A stretch of 64,000 nucleotides of DNA from Mangrovibacterium lignilyticum. GTDB lineage: Bacteria > Bacteroidota > Bacteroidia > Bacteroidales > Prolixibacteraceae. Under the pieces are notes generated by a model. It searched no databases and had not been told where the DNA came from. It saw only the letters and a program-made list of their open reading frames with translations. The position numbers were made by a program, and so were the translations under genes. Below are positions 45,782 through 55,000 of the stretch, piece after piece (the stretch's first letter is position 1; every line of letters begins with the position of its first letter). The stretch is taken from contig NZ_WKLH01000002.1 of assembly GCF_010882175.1 (NCBI RefSeq), positions 1,719,790 through 1,783,789 of the forward strand, written 5' to 3'.

Positions 45782-47755
45782 TTAATTAAGACGCTCCCTT
45801 TTGTATATGGGTTTGTTCAGTTTGTATGTAAAACCTATCGTAATAAATTCCTTAAACTGCCATTTGGCTTTATAAATTGTGTTCCCCTCTGCATCAACCC
45901 TACTCGTCGGGAAAGTCACATTATCGTCATATAACAAGTGAATCAACGCTTGCATATTGATGTAATTACTGAGCTGAAAGTTAAAGGTATTTTCCCAATC
46001 AACATCGTATTTGTTTAATGCCCCGTAATTCAGGAACATTTTATACTTGGTTTGCCAGCTAATATCGGTTGTGATATTCTTCTTGTACGCAATATCCATG
46101 TTTAAACCGGGCTCTCTAAAGCGCCTTTTGTTTTCCGCTACACCATAATTTGTTTGATCAATTCGAGCAGTATCTTTCACGAAAACAGACTTCAATGTTA
46201 AAGGTGAAATGAAGACTGACAGTTCTTTCTTCGGCTTATAGTCCATACCAAGTTTTATGAGCGTTTTTGCCGGCGACAAGAAGCCGGATAAAACCGTTGT
46301 TCGGTCCGGATAATCATAGCCTCTAAAAAGCTGTGTTTCAAAGTCGATCTCCGCCGAGTAATACCATTTTTTGTACGCCTGAATTCCGTACCGGGTGATA
46401 AACTCGAATTTATCGTCATTTTTTTGAATGCCATCGTCAGCCGGTTTCAACCATCCATTGCGCATCTCAATCGAATTTTCCCAAGTCGTTTTCTCCGACG
46501 TGTAGTTGGCGAAACCTTTAATTACCAGCAAGGTAGCCAGAGCACTTTTACCACCTTTCTTCCAGTTACTCAGGTACGTTTGTGTGAAACCAAAGTTGAT
46601 GTCACTACCCAATACCCAAGGTGTAATCACATTGAATCGTTTGTCCACTTTATCTAACGATGAAGGAATACGAAGGGGCTCAAAACTGATATCCTTTTTT
46701 TGGCGTTGCGAGAATCGCGTAAGGGTAACTCCGTCGTCAATTAACATCCGTACCGAATTGCGATCCAAGGATTGAATCCGGATTCCCAGCGAATCGTTCT
46801 GTTCATTTTTTACAAACAAACGTGATTGGCCCGGATAAGAGTTGCTGAGCATAACCTGCACCGAATCCTGAGCTGAATTATGAAACCAGAATGAAAGCTG
46901 TTCCGCATTGATGTAATTTTTAAGAATCCGCAAACTACTATCAATTGAATCATTTACCTGTACAATCACTTGCTCATTATAATTGCTCAGCAACCGGTAA
47001 TTTTTATATCGAATTGAATCGGAAAATTCACGCTGAACTTTCAACGAATATTGCTTGATGTATTCTTCCCGGTAAGCATCGCTTATGGAATCAACGAAAT
47101 TCTTAATAACAAGTTGGTTATATTCTTGGCGGGCATCTTCAAGCAAAGCCCGTTTAGTACTATCCATCCGCTGAAGGCGTCTAAAATCGTCGGGACTAGT
47201 CATCACCGAATCCGGCAACGCACCAAAACTTGCCAAACTATCCGGGATACTAACATATTCAGTTCCCAATAAACGATAAGACTCTTCCTGAGACAACACA
47301 TTAGCCCGGTCATCAATATTTTCGAGCAGTTGCTCCGGAACGGGAATTTGTTTCTTGATAATGCTACCTCTTACCGAACGATCAATACGCTTAAGCTGCT
47401 CCTGCACTTCCGGGTAAGCCGTGTAACCGGGTACACTCAAGCTATCTTCAACATTGTCCGGGGTTCTGAAAAAATACCGTTGCTGATTAGCCTGGTAATC
47501 CGAAAGATATTTCATCAGGCTATCAACTTTTTCATCTTCCAGGTAGTGAATCAGACCACGCATGCGATGTTCCATCTCATAACTTTGAGGGAACCAATGC
47601 CCCTTTCGGCTTAAGAAATAGTTGAGATAATCAATACTTGCTTTTACTGAATCTTGCTCCGCACCTTTTACGTCTTTTCGAACACTATCGAATGCAGTCG
47701 CATTTTGCACTCCTAAAACAATAAGAATTCCAAACAGAATAAATCTGACCTTCAT
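45782..47755 (-). CDS. DUF3078-domain outer-membrane protein
   Basis: 657 aa. Signal peptide (MKVRFILFGILIVLGVQNATA), then an Asp/Arg/Gln-rich helical periplasmic region (about 25-260). A beta-region and the C-terminal DUF3078 beta-barrel (about 385-657) follow. The barrel has the family pattern QTYLSNWKKGGKSALATL and repeated aromatic strands, ending FITIGFTYKLNKPIYK. Bacteroidota-specific family with no known biochemical role. The long helical N-terminal extension is unusual, as many members are barrel only. The second gene of the unit is the START-like protein. Confidence 0.82.
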   Translation of the reverse strand: MKVRFILFGILIVLGVQNATAFDSVRKDVKGAEQDSVKASIDYLNYFLSRKGHWFPQSYEMEHRMRGLIHYLEDEKVDSLMKYLSDYQANQQRYFFRTPDNVEDSLSVPGYTAYPEVQEQLKRIDRSVRGSIIKKQIPVPEQLLENIDDRANVLSQEESYRLLGTEYVSIPDSLASFGALPDSVMTSPDDFRRLQRMDSTKRALLEDARQEYNQLVIKNFVDSISDAYREEYIKQYSLKVQREFSDSIRYKNYRLLSNYNEQVIVQVNDSIDSSLRILKNYINAEQLSFWFHNSAQDSVQVMLSNSYPGQSRLFVKNEQNDSLGIRIQSLDRNSVRMLIDDGVTLTRFSQRQKKDISFEPLRIPSSLDKVDKRFNVITPWVLGSDINFGFTQTYLSNWKKGGKSALATLLVIKGFANYTSEKTTWENSIEMRNGWLKPADDGIQKNDDKFEFITRYGIQAYKKWYYSAEIDFETQLFRGYDYPDRTTVLSGFLSPAKTLIKLGMDYKPKKELSVFISPLTLKSVFVKDTARIDQTNYGVAENKRRFREPGLNMDIAYKKNITTDISWQTKYKMFLNYGALNKYDVDWENTFNFQLSNYINMQALIHLLYDDNVTFPTSRVDAEGNTIYKAKWQFKEFITIGFTYKLNKPIYKRERLN

Positions 47756-47829
47756 AATTTTAATCCTTTATTTGGCTTTGAATTCGCTTCTTTGGCTTCA
47801 TCTCTTCGACTATGATTTTCCTCCATGGA

Positions 47830-48297
47830 TTAATCCTTCCATGTTTCATAGGGATTTTCAGCCAACCGGGAGTTATGATAGCGCAAATCACCCGTCACTT
47901 CCTCGCCAATCCAGTCAGGTAATTGAACTGTTTCATTGGCGTGTGAAAGTTCAATTTCAGCAATAATCAAGCCACTATTTGCCCCTTCGAACACATCCAC
48001 TTCCCATTTCTTATCAAAGGCGTAAATTATATGACGTACCTTGTCAATTACCGGATAGACAGCTAAACTCAACATTTCCCTGGCATCCGGCACCGGAATT
48101 TCATACTCAAATTCAGGGCGACTAATGCCAGAAAGTCCTCCCTTAACAGTTAAATAAGCTTTTTCATCTGCGACACGAATACGAACTGTCCGATCCGGAT
48201 CAGCACATAAATAGCCCTGAATCATATGAATTTGCTTCTCGCCTTGCGGCCGGAAAGCTTCGCGAACAAGAAACTTACGTTCTATTTCAACTGCCAT
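47830..48297 (-). CDS. CYTH-domain protein (triphosphate tunnel enzyme)
   Basis: 155 aa. The CYTH signature EIERKFLV sits right at the N-terminus, which fixes the start at the ATG at 48297. RTVRIRVADEKAYLTVKGG gives the tunnel's basic strand residues, FEYEIPVPDA and WEVDVFEGANSGLIIAEIELS the acidic metal ligands. It most likely hydrolyses inorganic triphosphate or a related nucleotide, as in NE1496/YgiF-type enzymes. A second tunnel-fold protein (VTC domain) is encoded 2.3 kb away. Confidence 0.92.
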   Translation of the reverse strand: MAVEIERKFLVREAFRPQGEKQIHMIQGYLCADPDRTVRIRVADEKAYLTVKGGLSGISRPEFEYEIPVPDAREMLSLAVYPVIDKVRHIIYAFDKKWEVDVFEGANSGLIIAEIELSHANETVQLPDWIGEEVTGDLRYHNSRLAENPYETWKD

Positions 48298-48826
48298 TTT
48301 CCCTTTTTTAATGTCTGACAAAAATAACAGACTCCCTTCAATATCGATTTTTTGAGCGAATGAATTTCCAGGAATAAACACTCTTTTAATTCGTAATTGC
48401 TCAAGTCTTTAGTTTTCATCTATTAAGCCAATTTGTTTTCAACTTGAAGAATGCAACCAGACAGCCCGAAATTGGGAAACATATCATGCTTAATCTCAGC
48501 AAAGCAGAAAAGGAAGGCCATCAGAGTAAAATCCATCACAAAAACGCGCAACACCCTAGCTAACAGACAATTTCAATACACTACTAACCAAACCATAACA
48601 ATTCGATTAAATAGAACGAGACTTTGGCTGCGAAAATACTTATCATATTACAGGCTTATTGTGCAGTTTTGAGGGCTCAAAAGTGAGTAATTCAAAGAAC
48701 AACTGAGCCTATAAATTTTGCGAAAGCCCCTCCAACTATTTCATAAGTTTTAATCAAAATTTGATCTTTTTTGCTCACTCTTGTGTTATCTGTTTGTTAA
48801 TTTAGCATCAATTAAATCATAAGCAG
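48298..48826. other. Intergenic region between divergent CYTH and Ogt genes
   Basis: 529 bp. A plus-strand frame at 48451-48672 has no family features and an Arg/Thr-rich composition typical of chance frames. No repeat or RNA fold stands out; promoters of both genes presumably lie here. Confidence 0.55.
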
Positions 48827-49309
48827 TTGAAAGAGCGATTTACTTATTATTCACCAATCGGCCCACTTTGCATTGAGACAGAAGAAGACTTGATTTGCTC
48901 TCTTTTGTTTTGTGACAAAGAATTGATGACCGAAAATTTCAATCCTAAACTTCAAAAGTTAATTACGGAACAGTTGGATGACTATTTCGGTGGCTACCTT
49001 TTTGAGTTTGATCTCCCCTTGAAGCCTTCAGGAACTGAATTCCAGAAAAAAGTCTGGAGTGAGTTGCAGAACATTCCCTATGCGCATCTGACTAGTTATG
49101 GCGAACTAGCAATGCTGCTTGGCGATAAAAATCTGGTTCGGGCAGTTGGTGGGGCTAATTCAAAAAATCCGATTGCTATCATCATCCCCTGTCACCGGGT
49201 AGTTGGAGCCAACAAAAAATTGGTTGGCTATGCAGGGGGGTTATGGCGAAAGAAATGGTTGCTCCAGCACGAACTCACGAATAAATCCGATTTGTCAAGT
49301 TTGTGGTAA
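48827..49309 (+). CDS. ogt: Methylated-DNA-protein cysteine methyltransferase
   Basis: 160-aa suicide repair protein that removes alkyl groups from O6 of guanine. Alkyl-acceptor Cys122 lies in the IIIPCHRVVGANK motif. The helix-turn-helix with Arg finger (YGELAMLLGDKNLVRAVGGANSKNP, split: YGELAMLLG and RAVGGANSKNP) and the C-terminal VGYAGGLWRKKWLL are also present. The start is a TTG: no in-frame ATG exists between the upstream stop (48803) and residue 34, and the N-terminal domain begins right there. Monocistronic and on its own; no Ada-type regulator nearby. Confidence 0.93.
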   Translation: MKERFTYYSPIGPLCIETEEDLICSLLFCDKELMTENFNPKLQKLITEQLDDYFGGYLFEFDLPLKPSGTEFQKKVWSELQNIPYAHLTSYGELAMLLGDKNLVRAVGGANSKNPIAIIIPCHRVVGANKKLVGYAGGLWRKKWLLQHELTNKSDLSSLW

Positions 49310-49490
49310 TTGCTGGCTGACGTGTCACTAATCTGTCTACTTCAATGTTTACCCATACAAAACTGCGAGAGCAGTTTTTCTTCAGTTTAAAATAATTATC
49401 TATTTTCGCATCGTCAAAAATGCGAATGATAAGGGGGATTATTTTAGAATTCAACAGAAGGATTATATTGAAGTTTTTACAGATTAGATT

Positions 49491-49901
49491 ATGCAATTTA
49501 ACGTAACAATCCGAGGACTAGCCATAGTTCTCCTCGCTATTGTGTTGTCCACTTCGTGCGAAAAAGAAGAAGGAGAAGGAGGAACCTCAACCATTCAGGG
49601 GAAAGTGTACGCCTTGGATTACACAAGTGACTTTTCGACTAAGTTGGGGGAATACTACGCTCCGGACGTCAACGTATTTATCATTTACGGGAATGACAGT
49701 ATCCACTCGGATAAAACAGAAACCAGCTATAACGGGTGGTATCGGTTTGAGTATTTAAATAAAGGGACCTATACAATATATACACTTTCCAAGGACCCGG
49801 ATCGCCTCTCACCATCCGGAGAGATCGTCGCAAAACAAACAGTCGTAATAACGGATAATCATTCATCAGTGATTCTGGACGACTTAATCATTTATAAGTA
49901 A
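49491..49901 (+). CDS. Small lipoprotein with beta-sandwich (carboxypeptidase-regulatory-like) fold
   Basis: 136 aa. Lipoprotein signal ending LSTSC (Cys23), an acidic Gly-rich linker (EKEEGEGGTS) and then one Ig-like/CarboxypepD_reg-like domain. Its landmarks are TIQGKVYALDYTS, DVNVFIIYGNDS, GWYRFEYLNKGTYTIY and VVITDNHSSVILDDL. It has no catalytic motif and is probably a binding or structural protein of the outer membrane or surface. It is the first gene of the five-gene VTC/CotH block, only 10 bp before the DUF2490 gene. Confidence 0.75.
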   Translation: MQFNVTIRGLAIVLLAIVLSTSCEKEEGEGGTSTIQGKVYALDYTSDFSTKLGEYYAPDVNVFIIYGNDSIHSDKTETSYNGWYRFEYLNKGTYTIYTLSKDPDRLSPSGEIVAKQTVVITDNHSSVILDDLIIYK

Positions 49902-49911
49902 ATCAGCACCA

Positions 49912-50598
49912 TTGAGGACAGTAATATCCAAATATAACCTCATTATTTTCGGAAGCGTTCTTTTAATGATGTTTTCGAAAGATATAGATGCGCAGGATCA
50001 GGATTTCGGCTTGTGGACAGGGTTAGCCATAGAACAAAAAATAACCAAACGCTGGGATATTGAGCTTGATGGTGGGTACCGTTTAAAAGACAACTTGATT
50101 CAACAGGATAAAACATTTATCGGCACAGAACTAAGCTGGTCCAAAAGGTTTTTCGAAGCGAGCGCATTGTATCGTTTTTCAACCGTTTTGAACAAAAACA
50201 GGTCAATTAACTCACATCGTTTTGGCTTTCAAACCCAGCTCAAAAAAGACATCAATCGCCTCACCTTCGTATACCGTGGAAGGATCCAATGTGATTATGC
50301 TGAGATTAGGTCCGCGAAAACAGAACGAATTCCAATAAGCTATTTTCGAAACCGGCTGAAAACAGCTTATAATATCAAAGGACTCCCGTTGGAACCCTTC
50401 CTCTGTTACGAACTATTTTGGCGTCTGAATGAGTATACAAGCCGTCAAATTGAAAAAACACGCTTGACAACGGGTTTAGATTATCGATTTAACAAACATC
50501 ATAAAATTGGTTTCTCCTGGATGATAAATGACCAACGGAATGTCACGGATCCAACGAAATCATACATCGTATCAATTGACTATAAAGTAAAACTTTAA
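49912..50598 (+). CDS. DUF2490-family outer-membrane protein
   Basis: 228-aa small beta-barrel. Signal peptide (about 1-28, ending SKDIDAQ), then FGLWTGLAIEQKITKRWDIELDGGYRLKD (family opening, split: FGLWTGLAIEQK and RWDIELDGGYR) and RRNRLKTAY-like strands. It ends KSYIVSIDYKVKL with a terminal aromatic-hydrophobic strand. DUF2490 barrels are of unknown function. The start codon is TTG, because no in-frame ATG precedes the signal sequence; the next Met would cut into the hydrophobic core. It is followed 5 bp later by the VTC gene. Confidence 0.78.
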   Translation: MRTVISKYNLIIFGSVLLMMFSKDIDAQDQDFGLWTGLAIEQKITKRWDIELDGGYRLKDNLIQQDKTFIGTELSWSKRFFEASALYRFSTVLNKNRSINSHRFGFQTQLKKDINRLTFVYRGRIQCDYAEIRSAKTERIPISYFRNRLKTAYNIKGLPLEPFLCYELFWRLNEYTSRQIEKTRLTTGLDYRFNKHHKIGFSWMINDQRNVTDPTKSYIVSIDYKVKL

Positions 50599-50603
50599 CA
50601 TCT

Positions 50604-51380
50604 ATGCTAGTTAACGCAGCTCTGCCCCTGTTTGAAAAAATCAGCCGACAAATAGATAAAATGCCGGTAATTTCAATTGAAGAGCTGGAAGTAAACGGAC
50701 AAATGAACCGATACGACAAAAAATTTCTATTTCACACGAATCGAATTTCCGAAATATTGCAGACCATCCAGCACCGATATGCAGTAATCGATCATCATGG
50801 AACAAAAATCAATGGCTACAAGTCGGAATACTTCGACACAGCCGATTTGACGTGTTATCTAGAACACCACAACCAAAGAAGTAAGCGGTTTAAAATCAGA
50901 ATCCGAACCTATGAAAACTCAGGAAAACAGTTCCTGGAAATAAAGTCAAAAAACAATAAAAAACTCACAAAGAAGAAACGTCGTCCTTATAATAGCCAGC
51001 AGGGAGTAACGAAAGAAGATCATGAATTTTTGTTGGAGCATACCGGCATCGCAAGCTCCAAGCTAAAAACAACATTGCACACGGAATACAAACGAATCAG
51101 TTTGAGTAATCTGCTTAAAGGCGAGCGAGTCACCATTGATTTTGATTTAAAACTGACCCTGAATGGTCGTAAAATAGCATTACCAGACTTGGCCATCGCC
51201 GAAATGAAAAATAGCAATCGTCATACACAAACGGCGTTTGGACAGTTTCTGCACGACGAATATATTCAACCATCTTCCTTTAGTAAATATTGCATTGGAA
51301 TGGCCTTGCTATATCCCGACATAAAAAAGAACAACTTTAAAGAGACAATCCGTAATTTAAATCCCGTTTCCTATGAATAA
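50604..51380 (+). CDS. VTC-domain polyphosphate polymerase-like protein
   Basis: 258-aa cytoplasmic protein of the VTC fold, a triphosphate tunnel domain like yeast Vtc4, which makes polyphosphate from ATP. Landmarks are RYDKKFLF (36-43), SEYFDTADL (74-82), FKIRIRTY (96-103) and LEIKSKNNKKLTKKKRRPY (111-129), with a later acidic pair AIAEMKNSN. These supply the basic tunnel lining and the Glu metal ligands. No membrane segment. The last codons overlap the DUF4956 start by 8 bp, implying translational coupling. Polymerase activity itself is inference; other members may transfer phosphate differently. Confidence 0.87.
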   Translation: MLVNAALPLFEKISRQIDKMPVISIEELEVNGQMNRYDKKFLFHTNRISEILQTIQHRYAVIDHHGTKINGYKSEYFDTADLTCYLEHHNQRSKRFKIRIRTYENSGKQFLEIKSKNNKKLTKKKRRPYNSQQGVTKEDHEFLLEHTGIASSKLKTTLHTEYKRISLSNLLKGERVTIDFDLKLTLNGRKIALPDLAIAEMKNSNRHTQTAFGQFLHDEYIQPSSFSKYCIGMALLYPDIKKNNFKETIRNLNPVSYE

Positions 51381-52047
51381 TATTCTCTTGTCAGAACCAC
51401 TACAAACACCTTTGTTTTTCGATTCAGCCGGATTCCTTGATCTACTGATACGATTCACGTTCAACTTACTGATTACCTTCGTAATTGTACGATTGATTTA
51501 CTACCGAAAAACCAAACGTAAAGATTACCTGTTTACCTATTTTCTAATCAACACTATGATTTTCTTACTAGCCTATTTATTGTCTGGTGTTGAACTAAAA
51601 TTAGGCTTCGCATTCGGACTGTTCGCATTATTTGGCATCTTGCGCTACCGAACTAACCCACTGCAAATAAAAGAGATGACCTATCTTTTCATCATCATTG
51701 GAATTGCCGTGGTAAACTCAATATCCGACGCGGATTTGCCTTACGCCGAAGTATTTATGGCCAACGCTCTCATTATAGGCCTATTGTGGGTTCTCGAATT
51801 TGCCTTTCGCTTATCTCACGAGTCGTCGAAAAAGATTCTTTATGAACGAATTGAGCTGATTAATCAAAACAGAGAAGAAGAATTACTAAAGGATTTAAGA
51901 ATCCGAACCGGTATCAACATTCACCGAATAGAGGTTTCGTCGATTAACTTTCTGAGAGATACGGCGCGCTTAGTTGTTTACTATTATGAAAAAAATAAAA
52001 TATTCAACGCTGAAGATCAAAACGATTCCAACGATTCCGACAATTAA
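51373..52047 (+). CDS. DUF4956-family membrane protein
   Basis: 224 aa with about five membrane segments (RFTFNLLITFVIVRLIYY, FLINTMIFLLAYLLSG, GFAFGLFALFGILRY, MTYLFIIIGIAVVN, NALIIGLLWVLEFAF). A conserved cytoplasmic tail (about 165-224) has RTGINIHRIEVSSINFLRDTARL. RYRTNPLQIKEMTYLF is the characteristic DUF4956 loop. The function is unknown. Linkage of DUF4956 with VTC and CotH proteins recurs in bacteria, so a membrane channel or scaffold for the VTC product is a reasonable guess. It overlaps the VTC gene and precedes the CotH gene by 17 bp. Confidence 0.88.
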   Translation: MNNILLSEPLQTPLFFDSAGFLDLLIRFTFNLLITFVIVRLIYYRKTKRKDYLFTYFLINTMIFLLAYLLSGVELKLGFAFGLFALFGILRYRTNPLQIKEMTYLFIIIGIAVVNSISDADLPYAEVFMANALIIGLLWVLEFAFRLSHESSKKILYERIELINQNREEELLKDLRIRTGINIHRIEVSSINFLRDTARLVVYYYEKNKIFNAEDQNDSNDSDN

Positions 52048-52064
52048 AAATATTTCAGCCCCAA

Positions 52065-55000
52065 ATGAAAAAATTTCTTCTCTCCCTCTGTTTACTGGTA
52101 TTTGCATGGAATTCATTCTCACAACAACTAAGGATAAATGAGGTACAATCATTAAATTCCAGCACGTTACAAGATGAAGATGAAGACTATCCCGACTGGA
52201 TTGAACTGATTAATTCAGGCGTGACAACAGTAAATCTTTCCAACTATTTCCTCACCGATGACGAAGCCAATTCTTCGCAATGGCAAATGCCGGAATACAA
52301 TCTGAAACCAGGACAACTGGTTGTTCTTTTTGCATCAGGCAAAGACCGCAGAGTTGCTCCTACTCATTGGACAACAATCATCAAAAACGGTGACAGCTGG
52401 AAATACATCGTTCCCGAATCAGACATCCCGGACTGGACAACACCGCTTTTTGATGACAGCAAATGGTTAACCGGCAAAAGTGGATTTGGGTACGGCGATG
52501 GCGACGATAGTACTATCGTTGAAAATGCACTGAGCATTTTTTTACGCAAAGAATTCACAATTGAAGATCCATCGACAATTGGCCAGCTTGTTCTGCACAT
52601 GGACTACGACGACGGCTTTGTTGCTTACCTCAATGGCACAGAAATAGCCAGAGCAAATTTGGGTACCGCAGGCATTCCGGTTAGTTACAACGACTTTGCA
52701 ATTCAGGATCGGGAAGCAACGAACTATCAGGGTATAGCCCCCGATTCATTCAATATTGCAAACTTTTCAGAACTCTTACATGAAGGGAAAAACTATCTGG
52801 CCATCCAGGTTCATAATAATTATCGCGGTTCAAGCGATCTCTCAGCCATACCTTTTCTGAGTTACGCAGGCGCTGACTATCCCGCGGAGCAACCACCAAC
52901 AATATTAGGTTTACAAGTTGTTGCCGCTCATACAAATTTTAAAATAAGCGCCGAAGGCGACAGCCTTTTCCTGTTCAATCAAAATCAAGAAAAAATATCA
53001 GAATTCGTGGTACCCGAAATTCGACGGGACTACTCAGCTGGATTTATCCAGGGAAACCCAAACCAGATTTACCATTTCCAAACACCAACTCCTTGGGCGA
53101 ACAACACCACTGAGGCCTTAATTCAAGATGACAACCTGGTTCCTGTATTTTCAGTCACCGGAGGAATTTATGATAGCAACGTCAACCTGAAATTGAGCGG
53201 CCCAAGTCTGAATGACACTGTTTACTATACAAGCGATGGCTCTGATCCTGACAGCCTGTCGATGTTCAACTTCGCGTCAATCGCCCTTGAGCAACCAACG
53301 ACAGTAAAAGCACGAATTATCAAACACGGGTATTTGCCCGGGAAGGTTATCACTCAAAGCTACTTCCCGAATTACAACAAAATGCTCCCCGTCGTATTCA
53401 TCTCTACAACTCCTGAAAATCTTTGGGATTACGACGACGGTATTTACTCAACGGGGCCAAATGCTTCCGCAAACTTTCCCTATAGAGAAGCAAACTTCTG
53501 GATGGATTGGGAAAAGCCAGCTTATGTTGAGCTCTATTTTCCAACCGGAGAAGAAGGGTTATCCATGCCCGGCGGACTAAAAATATTCGGCAACTATTCT
53601 CGCGGCTACGATCAAAAATCCATGGCATTTTATGCTCGCTCCTCATATGGAGACGGAGATATTGACTGTAAATTATTCGAACAAAAGCCCATCGACAAAT
53701 TCGAAAGTATTGTTTTTAGAAGCGGGGGAACCGACAGTTTCGGCGAAGTTCAAAGCTGGGGAACAACTATCCGCGATTTGTTTTTGACAGGTATTGGTAT
53801 TGACATGAATTTGGATGCACAAGCGGGAAGACCTTGTATAATCTATTTAAATGGAGAATATTGGGGGATTTACAACATTAGGGAAAAGGTTAATGAACAC
53901 TTTTTAGCTGACAATAACGGAGTTGACAAAGACGATATTGATATCCTCGAGTACGATTCTGAAGTTGTTGAAGGAACCAACGAAGACTATCTCGCGCTGT
54001 TGGATTTCATTACAACAAACGACCTGAGTGTGGAAACCAATTACAACTATATCGCCAAACAAATGGACGTTGATAACTTTATTCGCTATAATGTCGTTCA
54101 GCAATATGCTCACAACACCGACTGGCCCGGTAACAACATTAAATTCTGGCGGCAGCACGGAGAGACCGGCAAATGGCGATGGATTCTTTACGATGTTGAT
54201 GCCACCTTCGGGATTTGGTATTTCGAAGAGGAACTGCACACCAACTCCATTGCGATGGCACTGGATCCGGACAACGACGACTGGCCCAATCCGGCCTGGT
54301 CAACCCTCCTATTGAGATCGCTAATGACCAATCAAGTCTTTAAAGAAAGATTCATCAACACCTTCGCCGATCACTTAAATACAACACTTTTACCCGATTC
54401 AGTAAACAGTCGGATTTCCGATTGTGCAACGACAATTGAAGATGAAATAACACCCCATGCAGAAAAATGGGGTGGTTATCCTGAATCGTGGGAACGAAAT
54501 ATTTCCCGGCTAAAGGAATTCGCTGAAAAAAGACCTTCTATCCTTCGTGAGTTTATGCTCGAACAATTCAAACTAACAGATAGTCTGGATGTACAACTAA
54601 CAACCTCAGGATGCGATGGCGCGGGTATTCAGCTCAACACCATTCTTCTTGATCAGTTTCCCTGGCATGGCATTTACTTTGAAAACGTCCCCATTGTACT
54701 GACTGCAATTGCTCCAATGGGCTACACATTTGACCATTGGGAAGGAAGCGTCGAGTCGGATGAGGCAAACCTTACAGTGTCAATGGACAAAGCTCAACAC
54801 CTGACCGCGGTATTCAAAGAGGACGAATCGGCCAAAAACATCGTGATTACCGAAATCATGTACCATCCATCAAAGGAATATGATAGTGATGACTGGGTTG
54901 AATTGTACAATAATAGTAACAACTATGTGAACCTATCCAATTGGATTTTGAAAGATTCGGATGACGATAACCAGTACAACATCAAGCCAGGCACACTACT

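Noticed and set aside
48451-48672. 73-aa frame between CYTH and ogt genes
   Set aside because: Low-complexity Arg/Thr-rich composition; probably a chance frame.
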